64,000 bases of DNA from Halioglobus japonicus (GCF_001983995.1 NZ_CP019450.1:3534001-3598000), one strand, 5' to 3'. Numbered from the stretch's first letter, positions 17,512 through 27,085 are shown. Notes: a model not told the origin generated them from the sequence alone. A program made the numbers and translations.

Positions 17512-18957
17512 CTAACACAATCCAGCGCTAGCCGGCGGGTCGCCAGGTGCCGTGGAAACCGGGGGGACCCGATGCGAAAGATGCGCCTTGGCCAGCGGGC
17601 CCGCGGCAATATCCAGGGCGTCGAACACCCACAGGCCGCTCAGGCGAGTATCGAAGTCTGTCACCACCGCGAGCAGATACCCCTCGCCTTCGGCCGCGTC
17701 CTCTGAACGAGGGACAAACAGTGCTTCTGACACCATGCCGTTGCCACAGGAGTATTGAACCGTGGTATTGGTACTGTGATCCCAGTGCCCAATGGTGTTG
17801 TAGAGGTTTTCATTCACCTCCATGTCGCTCTTCACATTGCCATCGGTGGTGGTATACCAGCCATGCCGGTAGTCCTGGCCGGCATAGCGCGGATCAACCT
17901 GGGGAAACTCCAGTTCGAACCCATCCAGTGGCGCGGAAATCACCTCCGCCTCCGGATTGTTCATATCGATCGTCCAGCGGCAGAGCTTGCTCTTGGTACT
18001 ACCAGTGGGCTCACCATCGGGCGTGGGGAACAATGGCACCAGGGGGAACTGGGCAGCGTCAATACTGATCACACCGTCACGATCAAAGGCATTCATAAAG
18101 TGGAATACGAAGCAGGTGTCCATCTTCAGCCAGCGAATATCCTCGGCAGTCTCTGCATTGCGCGGCAACACCGCCACATGCACGCCCTTGTCGGGCTCCC
18201 AGGCGAAGGGAGGCCCACCGGTCATGGCGCGATCGAGGCTGCCCGTAATCGGGAATATGGGCACCACGATATAGTTCTCGGTGATCACGAAGTCGTGCAC
18301 CATCGCCGAGTAGGGCGTGGGAATATGAATACTCTGAGTGAGCAGGCCGTCAGCGCTGACCTTGTGCACCATAACATCTTCCGAGAAGGGCCCGGTGGCC
18401 ATATAGGCAAAGAACACCATTTCTCCGGTGGCCGGATCGACCTTGGGGTGAGCGGTCATCGCAGTATGCAACTTGCCGCGATACGTCCAGCTGCCAATCG
18501 AATCAAGAGTAATTGGATCGATCTCGTAGGGCTGGTGGCCCTCCTCCATAATCAGCATGCGCCCGCCATGCCAGACGGCGGCGGTATTGGCCAGACCTTC
18601 CTTATCGGTGAGTGGGAAATCTGAGTAATCCGGGTCGCAGTCAAAGGGGTTGAGAGCGTTAATCAGCGCACGCCCCTCAACATCCTCCATATTGAACTTG
18701 GCGGTGCGCACCCAGCGGTTAATGTAGTCGACGCGACCTCCATTGATGTGGAAGGCATGCACCATGCCGTCACCCGCAAACAGATGGTAGTCGCCACGGG
18801 GCTTCCAGCGCTGATTGGGACCTACCCGATAGAGCGTACCCGATAAATCAGCGGGCATTTCTCCTTCAATCATCAGGTCGCTGGCCTCACATTCCATCTG
18901 GATCGGCGCCCAGGGGAAATTGAGGAAGGTGCTATCAGAAGGCATAGGTTCAGCCAT
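17512..18957 (-). CDS. Carotenoid/lignostilbene cleavage oxygenase, second copy
   Basis: This 481-aa iron-dependent cleavage oxygenase is homologous to the one at 6.8-8.2 kb but clearly diverged. The His-ligand regions are present: MTAHPKVDPATGEM, SAMVHDFVITENYIV, CFVFHFMNAFDRDG and a C-terminal SHRVPP region. The C-terminal region is less like the usual FHG motif and should be checked. The ATG at 18957 starts the canonical PSDSTFLNFPWAPI N-terminus. It is divergent from a TonB receptor, with an operator copy between them, suggesting uptake and cleavage of the same substrate. Confidence 0.9.
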   Translation of the reverse strand: MAEPMPSDSTFLNFPWAPIQMECEASDLMIEGEMPADLSGTLYRVGPNQRWKPRGDYHLFAGDGMVHAFHINGGRVDYINRWVRTAKFNMEDVEGRALINALNPFDCDPDYSDFPLTDKEGLANTAAVWHGGRMLIMEEGHQPYEIDPITLDSIGSWTYRGKLHTAMTAHPKVDPATGEMVFFAYMATGPFSEDVMVHKVSADGLLTQSIHIPTPYSAMVHDFVITENYIVVPIFPITGSLDRAMTGGPPFAWEPDKGVHVAVLPRNAETAEDIRWLKMDTCFVFHFMNAFDRDGVISIDAAQFPLVPLFPTPDGEPTGSTKSKLCRWTIDMNNPEAEVISAPLDGFELEFPQVDPRYAGQDYRHGWYTTTDGNVKSDMEVNENLYNTIGHWDHSTNTTVQYSCGNGMVSEALFVPRSEDAAEGEGYLLAVVTDFDTRLSGLWVFDALDIAAGPLAKAHLSHRVPPVSTAPGDPPASAGLC

Positions 18958-19008
18958 GACGTACTCTCTTATATTTATGTGACCGACCCAACATAACGCT
19001 ACAAATAA

Positions 19009-19031
19009 AATCAGTCAATTCGGTTTGTTTT
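19009..19031 (+). promoter_or_regulatory. Island operator copy (carotenoid oxygenase/TonB receptor)
   Basis: The sequence is AATCAGT, CAATTC, then GGTTTGTTTT; the left half and spacer are nearly identical to the copy at 25814. It lies in the divergent promoter region between the second carotenoid oxygenase and the TonB receptor. Confidence 0.7.
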
Positions 19032-19093
19032 TTAAATCACATTTGATACTGTCTTATCACAAGAAAATAACGATAAGACAAGTGGTGTTTATT

Positions 19094-21505
19094 ATGAGGA
19101 AGTACTTGCCGGTTTTCGGTGCCTCCCTACTACTCCCCGTTTCTGGCCCCGCGGCACTGGCCCAGGAATCCGCCCCCAACTCGCTGGTACTGGAAGAAAT
19201 CCTGGTGACCGCCAGCCGCCGGGTAGAGCGATTACAGGAAGTTGGCATGTCGGTGTCGGCTTTTGGCTCGGATTTTTTACAAAGCACGGGTGTTAACCAA
19301 CTCACCGACCTCGAGCAGTACACTCCTAACCTCAAAATCACACCCAGCACCGACTCCAACGGCACTTCCTACCGCATTCGAGGGATCGGCTCGGTCGGCA
19401 CCAACTCCGGCATCGACCCCAGCGTGGGTATGTTCATCGACGGCGTCTACCAGGGTCGGGCCGGCATGAGCATCTCCGACCTGATTGATGTTGAGCGCAT
19501 TGAAGTACTGCGCGGCCCGCAGGGCACGTTGTACGGCAAAAACACTGCCGCCGGCGCTATCAGCATTATCACCAAGCAACCCACCAATGAGTTTGAATAC
19601 CTGGCGGAAGCCGGCTACGACAGCGAAGAGCGCATGGAACTGCGCGGCATGGTAAACGTACCGCTGGGTGATTCCGGCCACGCCATGCGCCTGTCCGCCT
19701 ACGGGATTGATGGCGACCACATGTATCGCAATACCTATACGGGTAAGGGCATTAACGACGCCAACAAGTACGGCGGCCGCGCCCGGCTGCTGTTTGATTT
19801 CGAAGGCGACACCACCACCGACGGCTTCGGCCAGTTTATTCTGTCACTGGATTATTCCAAGGAAGATACCGATTGCTGCGCTCTGGCGACAATCACCTAC
19901 GAAGGCCTGTCCACGCTCAACTCACCGATTACAAGCACGCCCTCTGCGCAATGGCAGGAAATGCTCGGCAACAATGCACTGGGACAGCCCATTCTGCGTT
20001 TTAACGACTTCGAGACGGCCGAGGGCTTTTCTCCACCCGAGGCCGATCCCTTTGGCGACGACTACTGGTTTAACGCAGACCTGGGTAATGAGGTAGACGT
20101 TGGTGGCGCAGCGCTGGAGTGGAACCGCGATCTTGAAAGCGGCAGCACCATCACCTTCATCAATGCCTGGCGTTTCTATGAATCACTGAGCATGTTCGAC
20201 GGCGACTTTACTGCCTACGATGCCAGTCGCACCACCACAGACATCGATCTGGACCAATACTCGTCGGAGCTGCGCATTACCTCCGAGGGTGGCGAAACCA
20301 TCGACTACCAAGCGGGCCTGTACGCCTATCGCTCCACGCTCGATTCGCAGGGTGACTTTGAGCAGCGCGAAGACCTGTTAGAAAAGATTGTGCTGTTTGG
20401 CGACATTACCATGGCCGACTTCTCGCCGGGTGGCTCTACCAATATCGACACCAACGAATACATCACCACCAGCTACGCCGCGTTCGGCCAGGCGGTGTGG
20501 AATATCACCGAGGCCTTCAGCACCACCCTCGGCCTGCGTTATACCTATGAGAAAAAAGAGCGTGTCGGTACCCAGATCACCACACCGTCGGTGCCCTTCG
20601 ACACACCACCGATCGCGGGCCCAGATATTGCCTACGACGATGACCGCAGCGACACCGCGCTGTCACCCTCGCTGAACTTTCGCTACTTCTTCAACCCGGA
20701 CGTCATGGGCTATGCCATGGTCAGTCGCGGCTTTAAGTCCGGCGGTTACGACCAGCGCCGCCAGGCTCTGGGCGAGACCGGCGAATTCGACGAGGAAATT
20801 TCCACCTCCTACGAGCTGGGCTGGAAGACCTCCTGGGGCAACCGTCGCGTACAGTTCAACGGCGCCTTGTTCTTCGTGGACTACGAAGACTTCCAGGCCC
20901 AATCCTTCGACGGCGCCTCGCTGAAGGTCACCAATGCCGGCGACATGGAAAGCTATGGCGCGGAACTGGAGTTCACCTACCTGCCTACCACCAATGTCAT
21001 CTTCGGCAGTGCACTGGGTTACAACAAGGCCGAGTACAAATCCTTTGATAACGGCCAGTGCACCGTGCAGCAGTCCTTCGAACAGTACTACATCATCGAA
21101 GGCGCCCAGGGGGGCACACCGGGCACCGCATCGGTCTGCCTGCAGGACCTGGCGGGGCAGCCCATCGACAATGCCCCCGAGTGGACTATCAGCTCCTATA
21201 TTCAGTACGACCATGAAATGGGCAGTGATCTGGTCGGCACCGCACGCCTGGAACACAGCTACACAGACAGCTATTTCCTGGACCAGGATCTCGACCCCAA
21301 CCTGGAAAACGACTCAGTCAACCTCATCAACTTGCGTCTCACACTCAGCAATCAGGCCCGCACCTGGGAAGCGATTCTGTGGGGCCGCAACCTGCTGGAT
21401 GAAGAATACTATTCATGGGGTATCGATGCCCCCACCGTGGGCGGCTACGCCGGCGTTGTGGCGCCAGGTTCCACCTACGGTGTCACCCTGCGCATGATGA
21501 ACTAG
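19094..21505 (+). CDS. TonB-dependent receptor
   Basis: This complete 803-aa outer-membrane receptor has a signal peptide (MRKYLPVFGASLLLPVSGPAALA), a TonB box LEEILVTASRR, a plug domain with RIEVLRGPQGTLYGKNTAAGAISI, and a barrel. The barrel has family strands such as YAMVSRGFKSGGYDQRR and ends in an aromatic-poor VTLRMMN rather than a classic terminal Phe. The ATG at 19094 is preferred; an upstream reading from 19025 would precede the signal peptide. No siderophore-synthesis or iron-box context is present. Flanked by a carotenoid oxygenase and catabolic genes, it most likely imports a large hydrophobic or glycosylated substrate. Confidence 0.93.
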   Translation: MRKYLPVFGASLLLPVSGPAALAQESAPNSLVLEEILVTASRRVERLQEVGMSVSAFGSDFLQSTGVNQLTDLEQYTPNLKITPSTDSNGTSYRIRGIGSVGTNSGIDPSVGMFIDGVYQGRAGMSISDLIDVERIEVLRGPQGTLYGKNTAAGAISIITKQPTNEFEYLAEAGYDSEERMELRGMVNVPLGDSGHAMRLSAYGIDGDHMYRNTYTGKGINDANKYGGRARLLFDFEGDTTTDGFGQFILSLDYSKEDTDCCALATITYEGLSTLNSPITSTPSAQWQEMLGNNALGQPILRFNDFETAEGFSPPEADPFGDDYWFNADLGNEVDVGGAALEWNRDLESGSTITFINAWRFYESLSMFDGDFTAYDASRTTTDIDLDQYSSELRITSEGGETIDYQAGLYAYRSTLDSQGDFEQREDLLEKIVLFGDITMADFSPGGSTNIDTNEYITTSYAAFGQAVWNITEAFSTTLGLRYTYEKKERVGTQITTPSVPFDTPPIAGPDIAYDDDRSDTALSPSLNFRYFFNPDVMGYAMVSRGFKSGGYDQRRQALGETGEFDEEISTSYELGWKTSWGNRRVQFNGALFFVDYEDFQAQSFDGASLKVTNAGDMESYGAELEFTYLPTTNVIFGSALGYNKAEYKSFDNGQCTVQQSFEQYYIIEGAQGGTPGTASVCLQDLAGQPIDNAPEWTISSYIQYDHEMGSDLVGTARLEHSYTDSYFLDQDLDPNLENDSVNLINLRLTLSNQARTWEAILWGRNLLDEEYYSWGIDAPTVGGYAGVVAPGSTYGVTLRMMN

Positions 21506-21514
21506 ACTCAGACT

Positions 21515-22318
21515 ATGGCCGATAACAACATCATCACCTCGGATCAGCGCAGCGGCCGGATCTCGCCGGCCCAGCGACCCGGCCTCTGGTACAACTGGGG
21601 GCCACAGGCCTGGATTGACATGTGGATGTCCAACACCATGCTGGTGAAGAAGGCCTCCCTGCTGGTGACACACACGTTCCTCCCTATACTGCGGCTGTCC
21701 GGCGATGCGACACAGGTCGATGCCGACTGGGCCGCACTCAAGAGCAAACGTGAGACGGTTCGACTGCTCGATTCACCCCGGGAGAAATGGCGCAAACGCT
21801 ACGGCAACTTTGTGCGCGAGGTGGAGTGGGCCCTGCTGGAGTTGCGCAAGTACTATAGCACCAAGCAGTTTGATGAAATCGTAATTGGCAGCGCGGTGGC
21901 TACCGGACAGGAAACCACGGGTGATTTTCTGGCAATGATGAATACCATGCCGGAAAAGAACAAAAACAAAAAAACCAAAAAGAAGGCCAATGGCTCGACC
22001 GAACCAGGATGGTTCAGCACGTTCATGTTCGAGACTTTCAACCCGGCACACTGGTTAACAGGCCGCGCCACGATCACCGAGTTCGATCCCAGCAACGGTA
22101 TAACTGTCATGCACATACCCGATTGCGCCTGGCACACCTGCGGCCGGCAGGCCGACCTGCCCAACCCCAATGCCCTGCCCGAAGAAGGTTGTCTGGCCAT
22201 TTGCAAAGGGCCCTTTGAAGCGATTTTCAAAGGCGAGAACGGGGGCCTGAAAATGGAGTTCGACCCGCACCTGCCCGAAACCTCCTGCACCGTGCGCATG
22301 AGCTGGTCGACCGACTAG
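21515..22318 (+). CDS. Unrecognised protein, possibly hydrolase-related, with C-terminal Cys cluster
   Basis: I do not recognise this 267-aa protein with confidence. Its C-terminal part, CAWHTCGRQ...EGCLAICKGPFEAIF...TSCTVRMSW, faintly resembles the L-2-amino-thiazoline-4-carboxylate hydrolase-like family, which ends in a similar Cys-containing block. There is a Lys-rich insertion (KNKNKKTKKKANGS, about residues 148-161), probably a disordered loop. No signal peptide or clear membrane helix is seen. It starts 10 bases after the TonB receptor and 2 bases before a small coiled-coil gene, so it probably belongs to the receptor's transcript and works on the imported substrate or its regulation. 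Confidence 0.55.
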   Translation: MADNNIITSDQRSGRISPAQRPGLWYNWGPQAWIDMWMSNTMLVKKASLLVTHTFLPILRLSGDATQVDADWAALKSKRETVRLLDSPREKWRKRYGNFVREVEWALLELRKYYSTKQFDEIVIGSAVATGQETTGDFLAMMNTMPEKNKNKKTKKKANGSTEPGWFSTFMFETFNPAHWLTGRATITEFDPSNGITVMHIPDCAWHTCGRQADLPNPNALPEEGCLAICKGPFEAIFKGENGGLKMEFDPHLPETSCTVRMSWSTD

Positions 22319-22320
22319 CC

Positions 22321-22515
22321 GTGGCACTCGGCGACTTCTTTCAATCCAAAGCAGAGCTGGTCAAACAAGCGCAGCGCATTCGTGAGCTCGAAGCTGAAGT
22401 GGCCACACTGAAAGCCCAGAACGACAGTATGCGCGAAGGTATGCGCCGCTGCGTGACTTGCGAATATCGTATCGATTACAAGGCCCGCCAGGGCCACCAC
22501 CAGAACAAGGACTGA
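22321..22515 (+). CDS. Small coiled-coil protein with CxxC
   Basis: This 64-aa protein starts with GTG two bases after the preceding stop. Residues 10-40 form a heptad-like helix (ELVKQAQRIRELEAEVATLKAQ), followed by RRCVTCEYRI with a single CxxC and a basic tail. It is placed between the unknown 267-aa gene and an SDR and is co-directional with both. The tight spacing supports a real gene and coupling to the upstream ORF. A dimerising partner or metal-binding subunit is possible; no function can be assigned. Confidence 0.55.
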   Translation: MALGDFFQSKAELVKQAQRIRELEAEVATLKAQNDSMREGMRRCVTCEYRIDYKARQGHHQNKD

Positions 22516-22523
22516 GTACCTAT

Positions 22524-23393
22524 ATGTCGACTATTCTCGTAACCGGCGCCAGCACCGGCATTGGCCGGGAAGCTGCACTGCACATGGCGCGCAAAGGCAA
22601 TACTGTATACGCAGCGGTGCGCAATCCCGACGGCGTCGATGAACTGCATGCAGCCATAGCCGCCGAATCGCTTCCGGTAACCGTGCTGAAAATGGACATC
22701 ACCCAGCCTGAGAGCATTGAGGCGGCCGTCGCGCAGATCATGCAGGAAACCGGCCGCATTGATGCCCTGGTCAACAACGCAGGCGTCGGTGCAGGTCAGG
22801 CGGTGGAAATGACGCCGATTGAGGATGTGCGCTGGATTTTTGAAACCAACTACTTCGGCACCGTGAACGCACTGCGCGCAGTGACGCCGATTATGCGCAA
22901 GCAGGGCCAGGGCCGAATCATCAACGTCGGTTCGCTGGCAGCGCGCAATACCGTGGGCTGTCACGCCCACTACTCTGCGTCCAAGTGGGCGATGGTGGGG
23001 CTCAGTGAATCACTCGCCATGGAAATGGCCGAGTTTAACGTTCGGGTCGCCCTGGTGGAACCCGGGTGCGTCATCACTCCCATGCTGGGTAAAGTAGCAC
23101 CGCTGGACGAAACCATTGAGCAGCCCTACCTGAATTCACTGGGACGCCTCGGCACCTGGTTTGAATACGCCCTGCAAAACCCTTCAATGCCCACCGATGT
23201 CGCCGCTGCTATTGCCGAGGCGATCGAGGCCGACGCACCGAAATTCCGCTACACCGTCGGCAAGGATGCGAACGAAATGGTCGCCGCCAGAGCCAAGGTC
23301 TCCGATGATGAATGGGTGCGGATTAACTGCCTGCAGGGCGAGGCATTTTATGACGCTATGGCCGAACTGGTGGGCGTGGACTACTACCGCTGA
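22524..23393 (+). CDS. SDR family oxidoreductase
   Basis: This 289-aa classical SDR has TGASTGIGREAA, NNAGVGAG, a Ser in NVGSLAARN and YSASK. Its N-terminus and the long C-terminal region resemble SDRs that act on retinoid, steroid or acyl-alcohol substrates, but that is weak evidence. The ATG at 22524 is preferred over longer readings. It closes the plus-strand group that begins with the TonB receptor and is convergent with the zinc alcohol dehydrogenase across a hairpin. It probably oxidises an alcohol or aldehyde product of the cleavage oxygenase. Confidence 0.88.
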   Translation: MSTILVTGASTGIGREAALHMARKGNTVYAAVRNPDGVDELHAAIAAESLPVTVLKMDITQPESIEAAVAQIMQETGRIDALVNNAGVGAGQAVEMTPIEDVRWIFETNYFGTVNALRAVTPIMRKQGQGRIINVGSLAARNTVGCHAHYSASKWAMVGLSESLAMEMAEFNVRVALVEPGCVITPMLGKVAPLDETIEQPYLNSLGRLGTWFEYALQNPSMPTDVAAAIAEAIEADAPKFRYTVGKDANEMVAARAKVSDDEWVRINCLQGEAFYDAMAELVGVDYYR

Positions 23394-23403
23394 TAACACT
23401 CTC

Positions 23404-23434
23404 CCCTGCAGCAGCTTGTGCAGCTGCTGCAGGG
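23404..23434. terminator. Bidirectional hairpin between convergent genes
   Basis: A perfect 13-bp stem, CCCTGCAGCAGCT with AGCTGCTGCAGGG, closes a 5-base loop TGTGC. It sits between the convergent SDR and alcohol dehydrogenase genes. There is no T-run on either side, so it is only a likely transcription barrier. Confidence 0.5.
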
Positions 23435-23440
23435 CATGGA

Positions 23441-24475
23441 TCAGTCTATCTTGATCAATACCTTGCACTGATCCTGCGGTGTCCGCAGGGCCTCAAATGC
23501 CGCCGGCAATTCATCCAACGTCACGATATCGGTAATCATCGGCTGTACATCGATACGCTGTTCGGCCAAGGCAGACATGGCCGTCTGGAAATCATCCATG
23601 GTGTAGGCGATAGCGAACTGAATCCGCAGCTCCTTGAACAACCCGAGCATGGGCATAATAGCGTCGGGCTGTTCGCACACGCCCACCGGCACAATCTGCC
23701 CGCCATGTCCCGCCATCTCGATGCACTGCTGTAATAAGCCCGGTGCTCCGACACACTCGAAAATCACCTCGGGCGCGCCGCCCGTCAGTTCAGCGTACTG
23801 TGCTGCCAACGTCTCCGCGTCGGTATCCGCCGCGGGCCGCATGACCGCCGTGGCACCCATTTTCTGCGCCAGTGCCGCGCGGCTGTCCGCCCTTTCGCTG
23901 ACGACAACACTCGCCGCGCCGTAGAACCGAGCCCACAGCGCCACGGTGAGGCCAATTGGCCCCGCACCGATAACCAGCACCCGACTTCCGGGCTGCACAT
24001 CGGCCATACGCACTGCGTGCAGTCCCACCGCCAGCGGCTCAATCAGTGCCGCTGCCTGTGAATCGAGATCATCGGGCAGTTTGATGGTTTCCTGCCCGCC
24101 GGCCGCGACATACTCCGCATAGGCGCCCTGTGCATCCACACCGGATACTTTCTTGTTCTGGCATTCATAGGGCCGACCGGCATGACAGGCGTCACAAGTG
24201 CCGCAGGCGATGAACGGCAGTGAACACACACGGTCACCCACCTGCCAGTCACCGAGCGCCTCTGGGCCCACCTCGACGATCTTACCGACATACTCGTGCC
24301 CGAGAATCTGACCTTCAGCGGCGGTAGTCAGGCCCTCTCGCGTGGCGTGCAGATCGGTGCCGCAAACGCCACAGTAATCGACCTTAACCACCAGCTCATT
24401 GGGTTCGGCTGCCGGCCGGGGCACGTCCTGAATCGACAGTGGCTTACCGACACCTTCAAATACCGCGGCCTTCAT
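23441..24475 (-). CDS. Zinc-dependent medium-chain alcohol dehydrogenase
   Basis: This 344-aa MDR alcohol/sorbitol/threonine-type dehydrogenase has the catalytic zinc site CGVCGTDLHATREG and GHEYVGKIVEVG. A structural four-Cys zinc cluster lies in CGTCDACHAGRPYECQNK. The Rossmann motif is VLVIGAGPIGLTVALWA. It would oxidise an alcohol with NAD(P)+ in the cytoplasm. The ATG at 24475 overlaps the P450 stop by 4 bases (ATGA), so the two are co-translated. That suggests the P450 hydroxylates a substrate that this enzyme then oxidises. The substrate is unknown. Confidence 0.92.
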   Translation of the reverse strand: MKAAVFEGVGKPLSIQDVPRPAAEPNELVVKVDYCGVCGTDLHATREGLTTAAEGQILGHEYVGKIVEVGPEALGDWQVGDRVCSLPFIACGTCDACHAGRPYECQNKKVSGVDAQGAYAEYVAAGGQETIKLPDDLDSQAAALIEPLAVGLHAVRMADVQPGSRVLVIGAGPIGLTVALWARFYGAASVVVSERADSRAALAQKMGATAVMRPAADTDAETLAAQYAELTGGAPEVIFECVGAPGLLQQCIEMAGHGGQIVPVGVCEQPDAIMPMLGLFKELRIQFAIAYTMDDFQTAMSALAEQRIDVQPMITDIVTLDELPAAFEALRTPQDQCKVLIKID

Positions 24476-25728
24476 GCTGTGACCTCGCGCTTGTCGTAGG
24501 TAATGTGTAATTCCTTGAGCCCCCGCAGCACCATATTCGGAGAATGCATCAGGTCGTTCTTGCCCGGGGCAAGCTGGATATTGTCCATCCGCTCGAGAAT
24601 TTTCTGGAAGGCTACCTGCATCTCCTTGCGGCCGAGGAATGCGCCGGGGCAGAAGTGAATTCCGTAACCAAAGGCAATGTGTTCATCCGCGTTTTTCCGG
24701 CAAACGTCCATCTGGTCAGGCTGCTCGAACACCACTTCATCACGGTTAGCAGCCGCATAGCGAAGCATCAGCAGCGAGCCCTTGGGAATCGACACCCCGC
24801 GAATCGCGGTATCCGTGGTCACCAGCCGCCACAGCCCCGCTGAGGGTGATTCCATGCGCAACATCTCTTCCACTGCATTGTCGATCAGCCCGGGATCGTC
24901 CAGCAGCAGCTGCATCTGGTCCTGCAGCTGAATCAATGACAGCAAGCCACCCGCGAGCGATGAAGTGGTAGTCTCATTGCCCGCCACCAGCAACTGCTCG
25001 ATCATGCTAAGCAGTTCCTCCATCGTCATCAGGCGTTCGCCATCGGGATGTTTGATCATGTTATTGGCCAGATCGGAAATCATATCGTCCTGGGGTGTGG
25101 CGCGACGCTGATTGATGATGTCGGCCATGTAGTGCTGCCACTCGACAATCAGCCTCGCATCTTCAAGCTGCTGCTGTTCGTCTGCCATACCGCCCAGGCG
25201 CGATGCAAAGGCATCTGACCAGGTCTTGATGCGGCGCAGATCCTCGCGGGGCACCCCGAGCTGGTCGGCAATCACATACACCGGCAGCGGCGTCGCAAAG
25301 TCATGCACGAAATCACACTCGCCTTTTTCCAGCATGTCGTCGAGCAACTCGTCCACGACTTTTTCCATATAGGGACGCATGGTTTCCACGCGCTTGGCTG
25401 AGAACACCTTGTTGATCAACGAGCGATACATCTTGTGCTCGGGAGGGTCCAGCGTCAGCAGTGTGGGCGGCTGGGCATACCCGGAGGCGTAAATCGCCTT
25501 CACTTCATCCGAGGGATCCGGCCCTTGCAGGACGTCCTGAAAGTCGTTGGAGAACGTCGCGGTATCGCGATTCACTGTCCGAATATCTTCCCAGCGAGAC
25601 AGGAAAAAGATATTGGTTTCAGGCAATTGGTACACAGGCGCCTGTTCGCGCACCACCTTGTAAAACTCAAAGGGTGACTCGATGACTTCAGGGGAAAAGA
25701 AATCAAAATCTGCTGGGCACTTGGCCAT
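24472..25728 (-). CDS. Cytochrome P450
   Basis: This 418-aa soluble bacterial P450 has the I-helix oxygen-activation segment LLVAGNETTTSSLAG, the K-helix VEEMLRMESP and the heme-thiolate loop FGYGIHFCPGAFLGRKE. Length and lack of a membrane anchor match class I bacterial P450s, which need a ferredoxin and reductase; none is adjacent. The ATG at 25728 has an AGGAGAG ribosome site. It is divergent from an acyl-CoA dehydrogenase across an operator copy and forms a pair with the following alcohol dehydrogenase. Hydroxylation of an isoprenoid, steroid or fatty-acid-like chain is a reasonable guess only. Confidence 0.95.
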   Translation of the reverse strand: MAKCPADFDFFSPEVIESPFEFYKVVREQAPVYQLPETNIFFLSRWEDIRTVNRDTATFSNDFQDVLQGPDPSDEVKAIYASGYAQPPTLLTLDPPEHKMYRSLINKVFSAKRVETMRPYMEKVVDELLDDMLEKGECDFVHDFATPLPVYVIADQLGVPREDLRRIKTWSDAFASRLGGMADEQQQLEDARLIVEWQHYMADIINQRRATPQDDMISDLANNMIKHPDGERLMTMEELLSMIEQLLVAGNETTTSSLAGGLLSLIQLQDQMQLLLDDPGLIDNAVEEMLRMESPSAGLWRLVTTDTAIRGVSIPKGSLLMLRYAAANRDEVVFEQPDQMDVCRKNADEHIAFGYGIHFCPGAFLGRKEMQVAFQKILERMDNIQLAPGKNDLMHSPNMVLRGLKELHITYDKREVTA

Positions 25729-25813
25729 TTAAGCTCTCCTAATGGGCCGCCGGACTTGTGTTATTGCTTATCGTTTGGCGGCAGTCTGAGGCTCACATTA
25801 GCCAATATAAAAT

Positions 25814-25836
25814 AAACAGTCAATTCTGATTGTTTT
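25814..25836 (+). promoter_or_regulatory. Island operator copy (P450/acyl-CoA dehydrogenase), reference copy
   Basis: The sequence is AAACAGT, CAATTC, then TGATTGTTTT, the best example of the 23-bp operator. The half-sites AAACAGTCA and TGATTGTTT are nearly perfect inverted repeats. It lies 50 bases before the acyl-CoA dehydrogenase start and between divergent genes. Confidence 0.75.
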
Positions 25837-25885
25837 TTAGATATCGGTTTGCTAATTTGCCTAAGCATAATATGAGGAGCCCATC

Positions 25886-27073
25886 ATGGATCTCGCCTTT
25901 TCCGCCGACGATCTACAGTTCCAGCAAGAGGTCCGCCAGTTTCTGGCCGAGAACCTCACCGCGGATATTGTTGAAACGACCGCCAACAATGCCAGCGTCT
26001 TCGTCGAAAAAGATCTGGCACTGCAGTGGCAGGCCATTCTGGTGGAAAAAGGCTGGGCAGTGCCCCAGTGGCCCACCGAACATGGCGGCACCGGTTGGAC
26101 CCCTACCCAGAAGTACATATTCAGCCGCGAGTGCTATCTGGCCGGCGCCCCCATGCTGATTCCTCTCGGCCTGCTGATGCTGGCGCCGGTCATCATGGCC
26201 TTTGGCAGTGAAGCGCAGAAACAGGAGTACCTGCCCAAAATACTGTCGGGCGAACACTACTGGTGCCAAGGTTATTCCGAACCCGGAGCCGGTTCCGACC
26301 TCGCGGGCTTGAAGCTCAAGGCAGAGGCCGATGGTGACGACTACATCGTCAATGGCTCAAAGATCTGGACCACGCATGCACATTTAGCCGACCACATCTT
26401 CTGCCTGGTGCGCACCAGCAACGAAGGGAGGCCGCAACAGGGCATCAGCTTTCTGTTAATCGACATGGCCACACCCGGGGTGTCTGTTGAGCCAATCATC
26501 ACCATGGCCGGCGATCACGAGGTTAACCAGGTTTTCTTCGACAATGTCAGGGTGCCCCAGAGCAATCGCATTGGCGGGGAAAACAAAGGCTGGACCTATG
26601 CCAAGTACCTGCTGGAGTTTGAACGCGGCGGTGGTTTCTCTGGGCCCTTGGTCGTGCACGAACTCGAACGGCTCTGGGACCTTTACGAAAGCACCGCCGC
26701 AGAGGTTGCTGACTTCGACAGCAATGAGGTGATCAAGCGTCGTATCGGTCAGATTGAAATTGATCTCAAGGCGCTGGAGATTACTGAACTGCGGATTCTA
26801 TCTGCCGTCAGCGCCGGTGGCGCCCCGGGACCTGAGTCATCAATACTCAAGCTCAACACCACGCGCCTCGAACAAGCCATCAATGAGGTCTCTGTAGACA
26901 TTCTGGGATACCGCGGGCTGGTCATGGACTCGATGCCGGGCGCCAGCCCCTATCGCCCCGACCCGGAGAGCGCCGTTCTACCCCGCTACCTGAACAATCG
27001 CGCCGCATCGATTTTTGGCGGCTCCCAGGAAGTGCAGCGCAATATTGTCTCCAAGCTGGTGCTGGGCCTCTAG
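25886..27073 (+). CDS. Acyl-CoA dehydrogenase
   Basis: This 395-aa acyl-CoA dehydrogenase has MDLAFSADDLQFQQEVRQFL at the N-terminus, the flavin/substrate segment QGYSEPGAGSDLAGLK, a middle strand GSKIWTTHAH, and the C-terminal NRAASIFGGSQEVQRNIVSKLVLGL. It would desaturate a CoA thioester using FAD and pass electrons to ETF. The ATG at 25886 is preceded by ATGAGGAGCC. It is in one direction with the Rieske gene 12 bases downstream. A second, distinct family member lies at 12.1-13.2 kb, so at least two desaturations may occur in the pathway, or the two may form a heteromer. Confidence 0.93.
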   Translation: MDLAFSADDLQFQQEVRQFLAENLTADIVETTANNASVFVEKDLALQWQAILVEKGWAVPQWPTEHGGTGWTPTQKYIFSRECYLAGAPMLIPLGLLMLAPVIMAFGSEAQKQEYLPKILSGEHYWCQGYSEPGAGSDLAGLKLKAEADGDDYIVNGSKIWTTHAHLADHIFCLVRTSNEGRPQQGISFLLIDMATPGVSVEPIITMAGDHEVNQVFFDNVRVPQSNRIGGENKGWTYAKYLLEFERGGGFSGPLVVHELERLWDLYESTAAEVADFDSNEVIKRRIGQIEIDLKALEITELRILSAVSAGGAPGPESSILKLNTTRLEQAINEVSVDILGYRGLVMDSMPGASPYRPDPESAVLPRYLNNRAASIFGGSQEVQRNIVSKLVLGL

Positions 27074-27085
27074 GGGCACCGCGCT

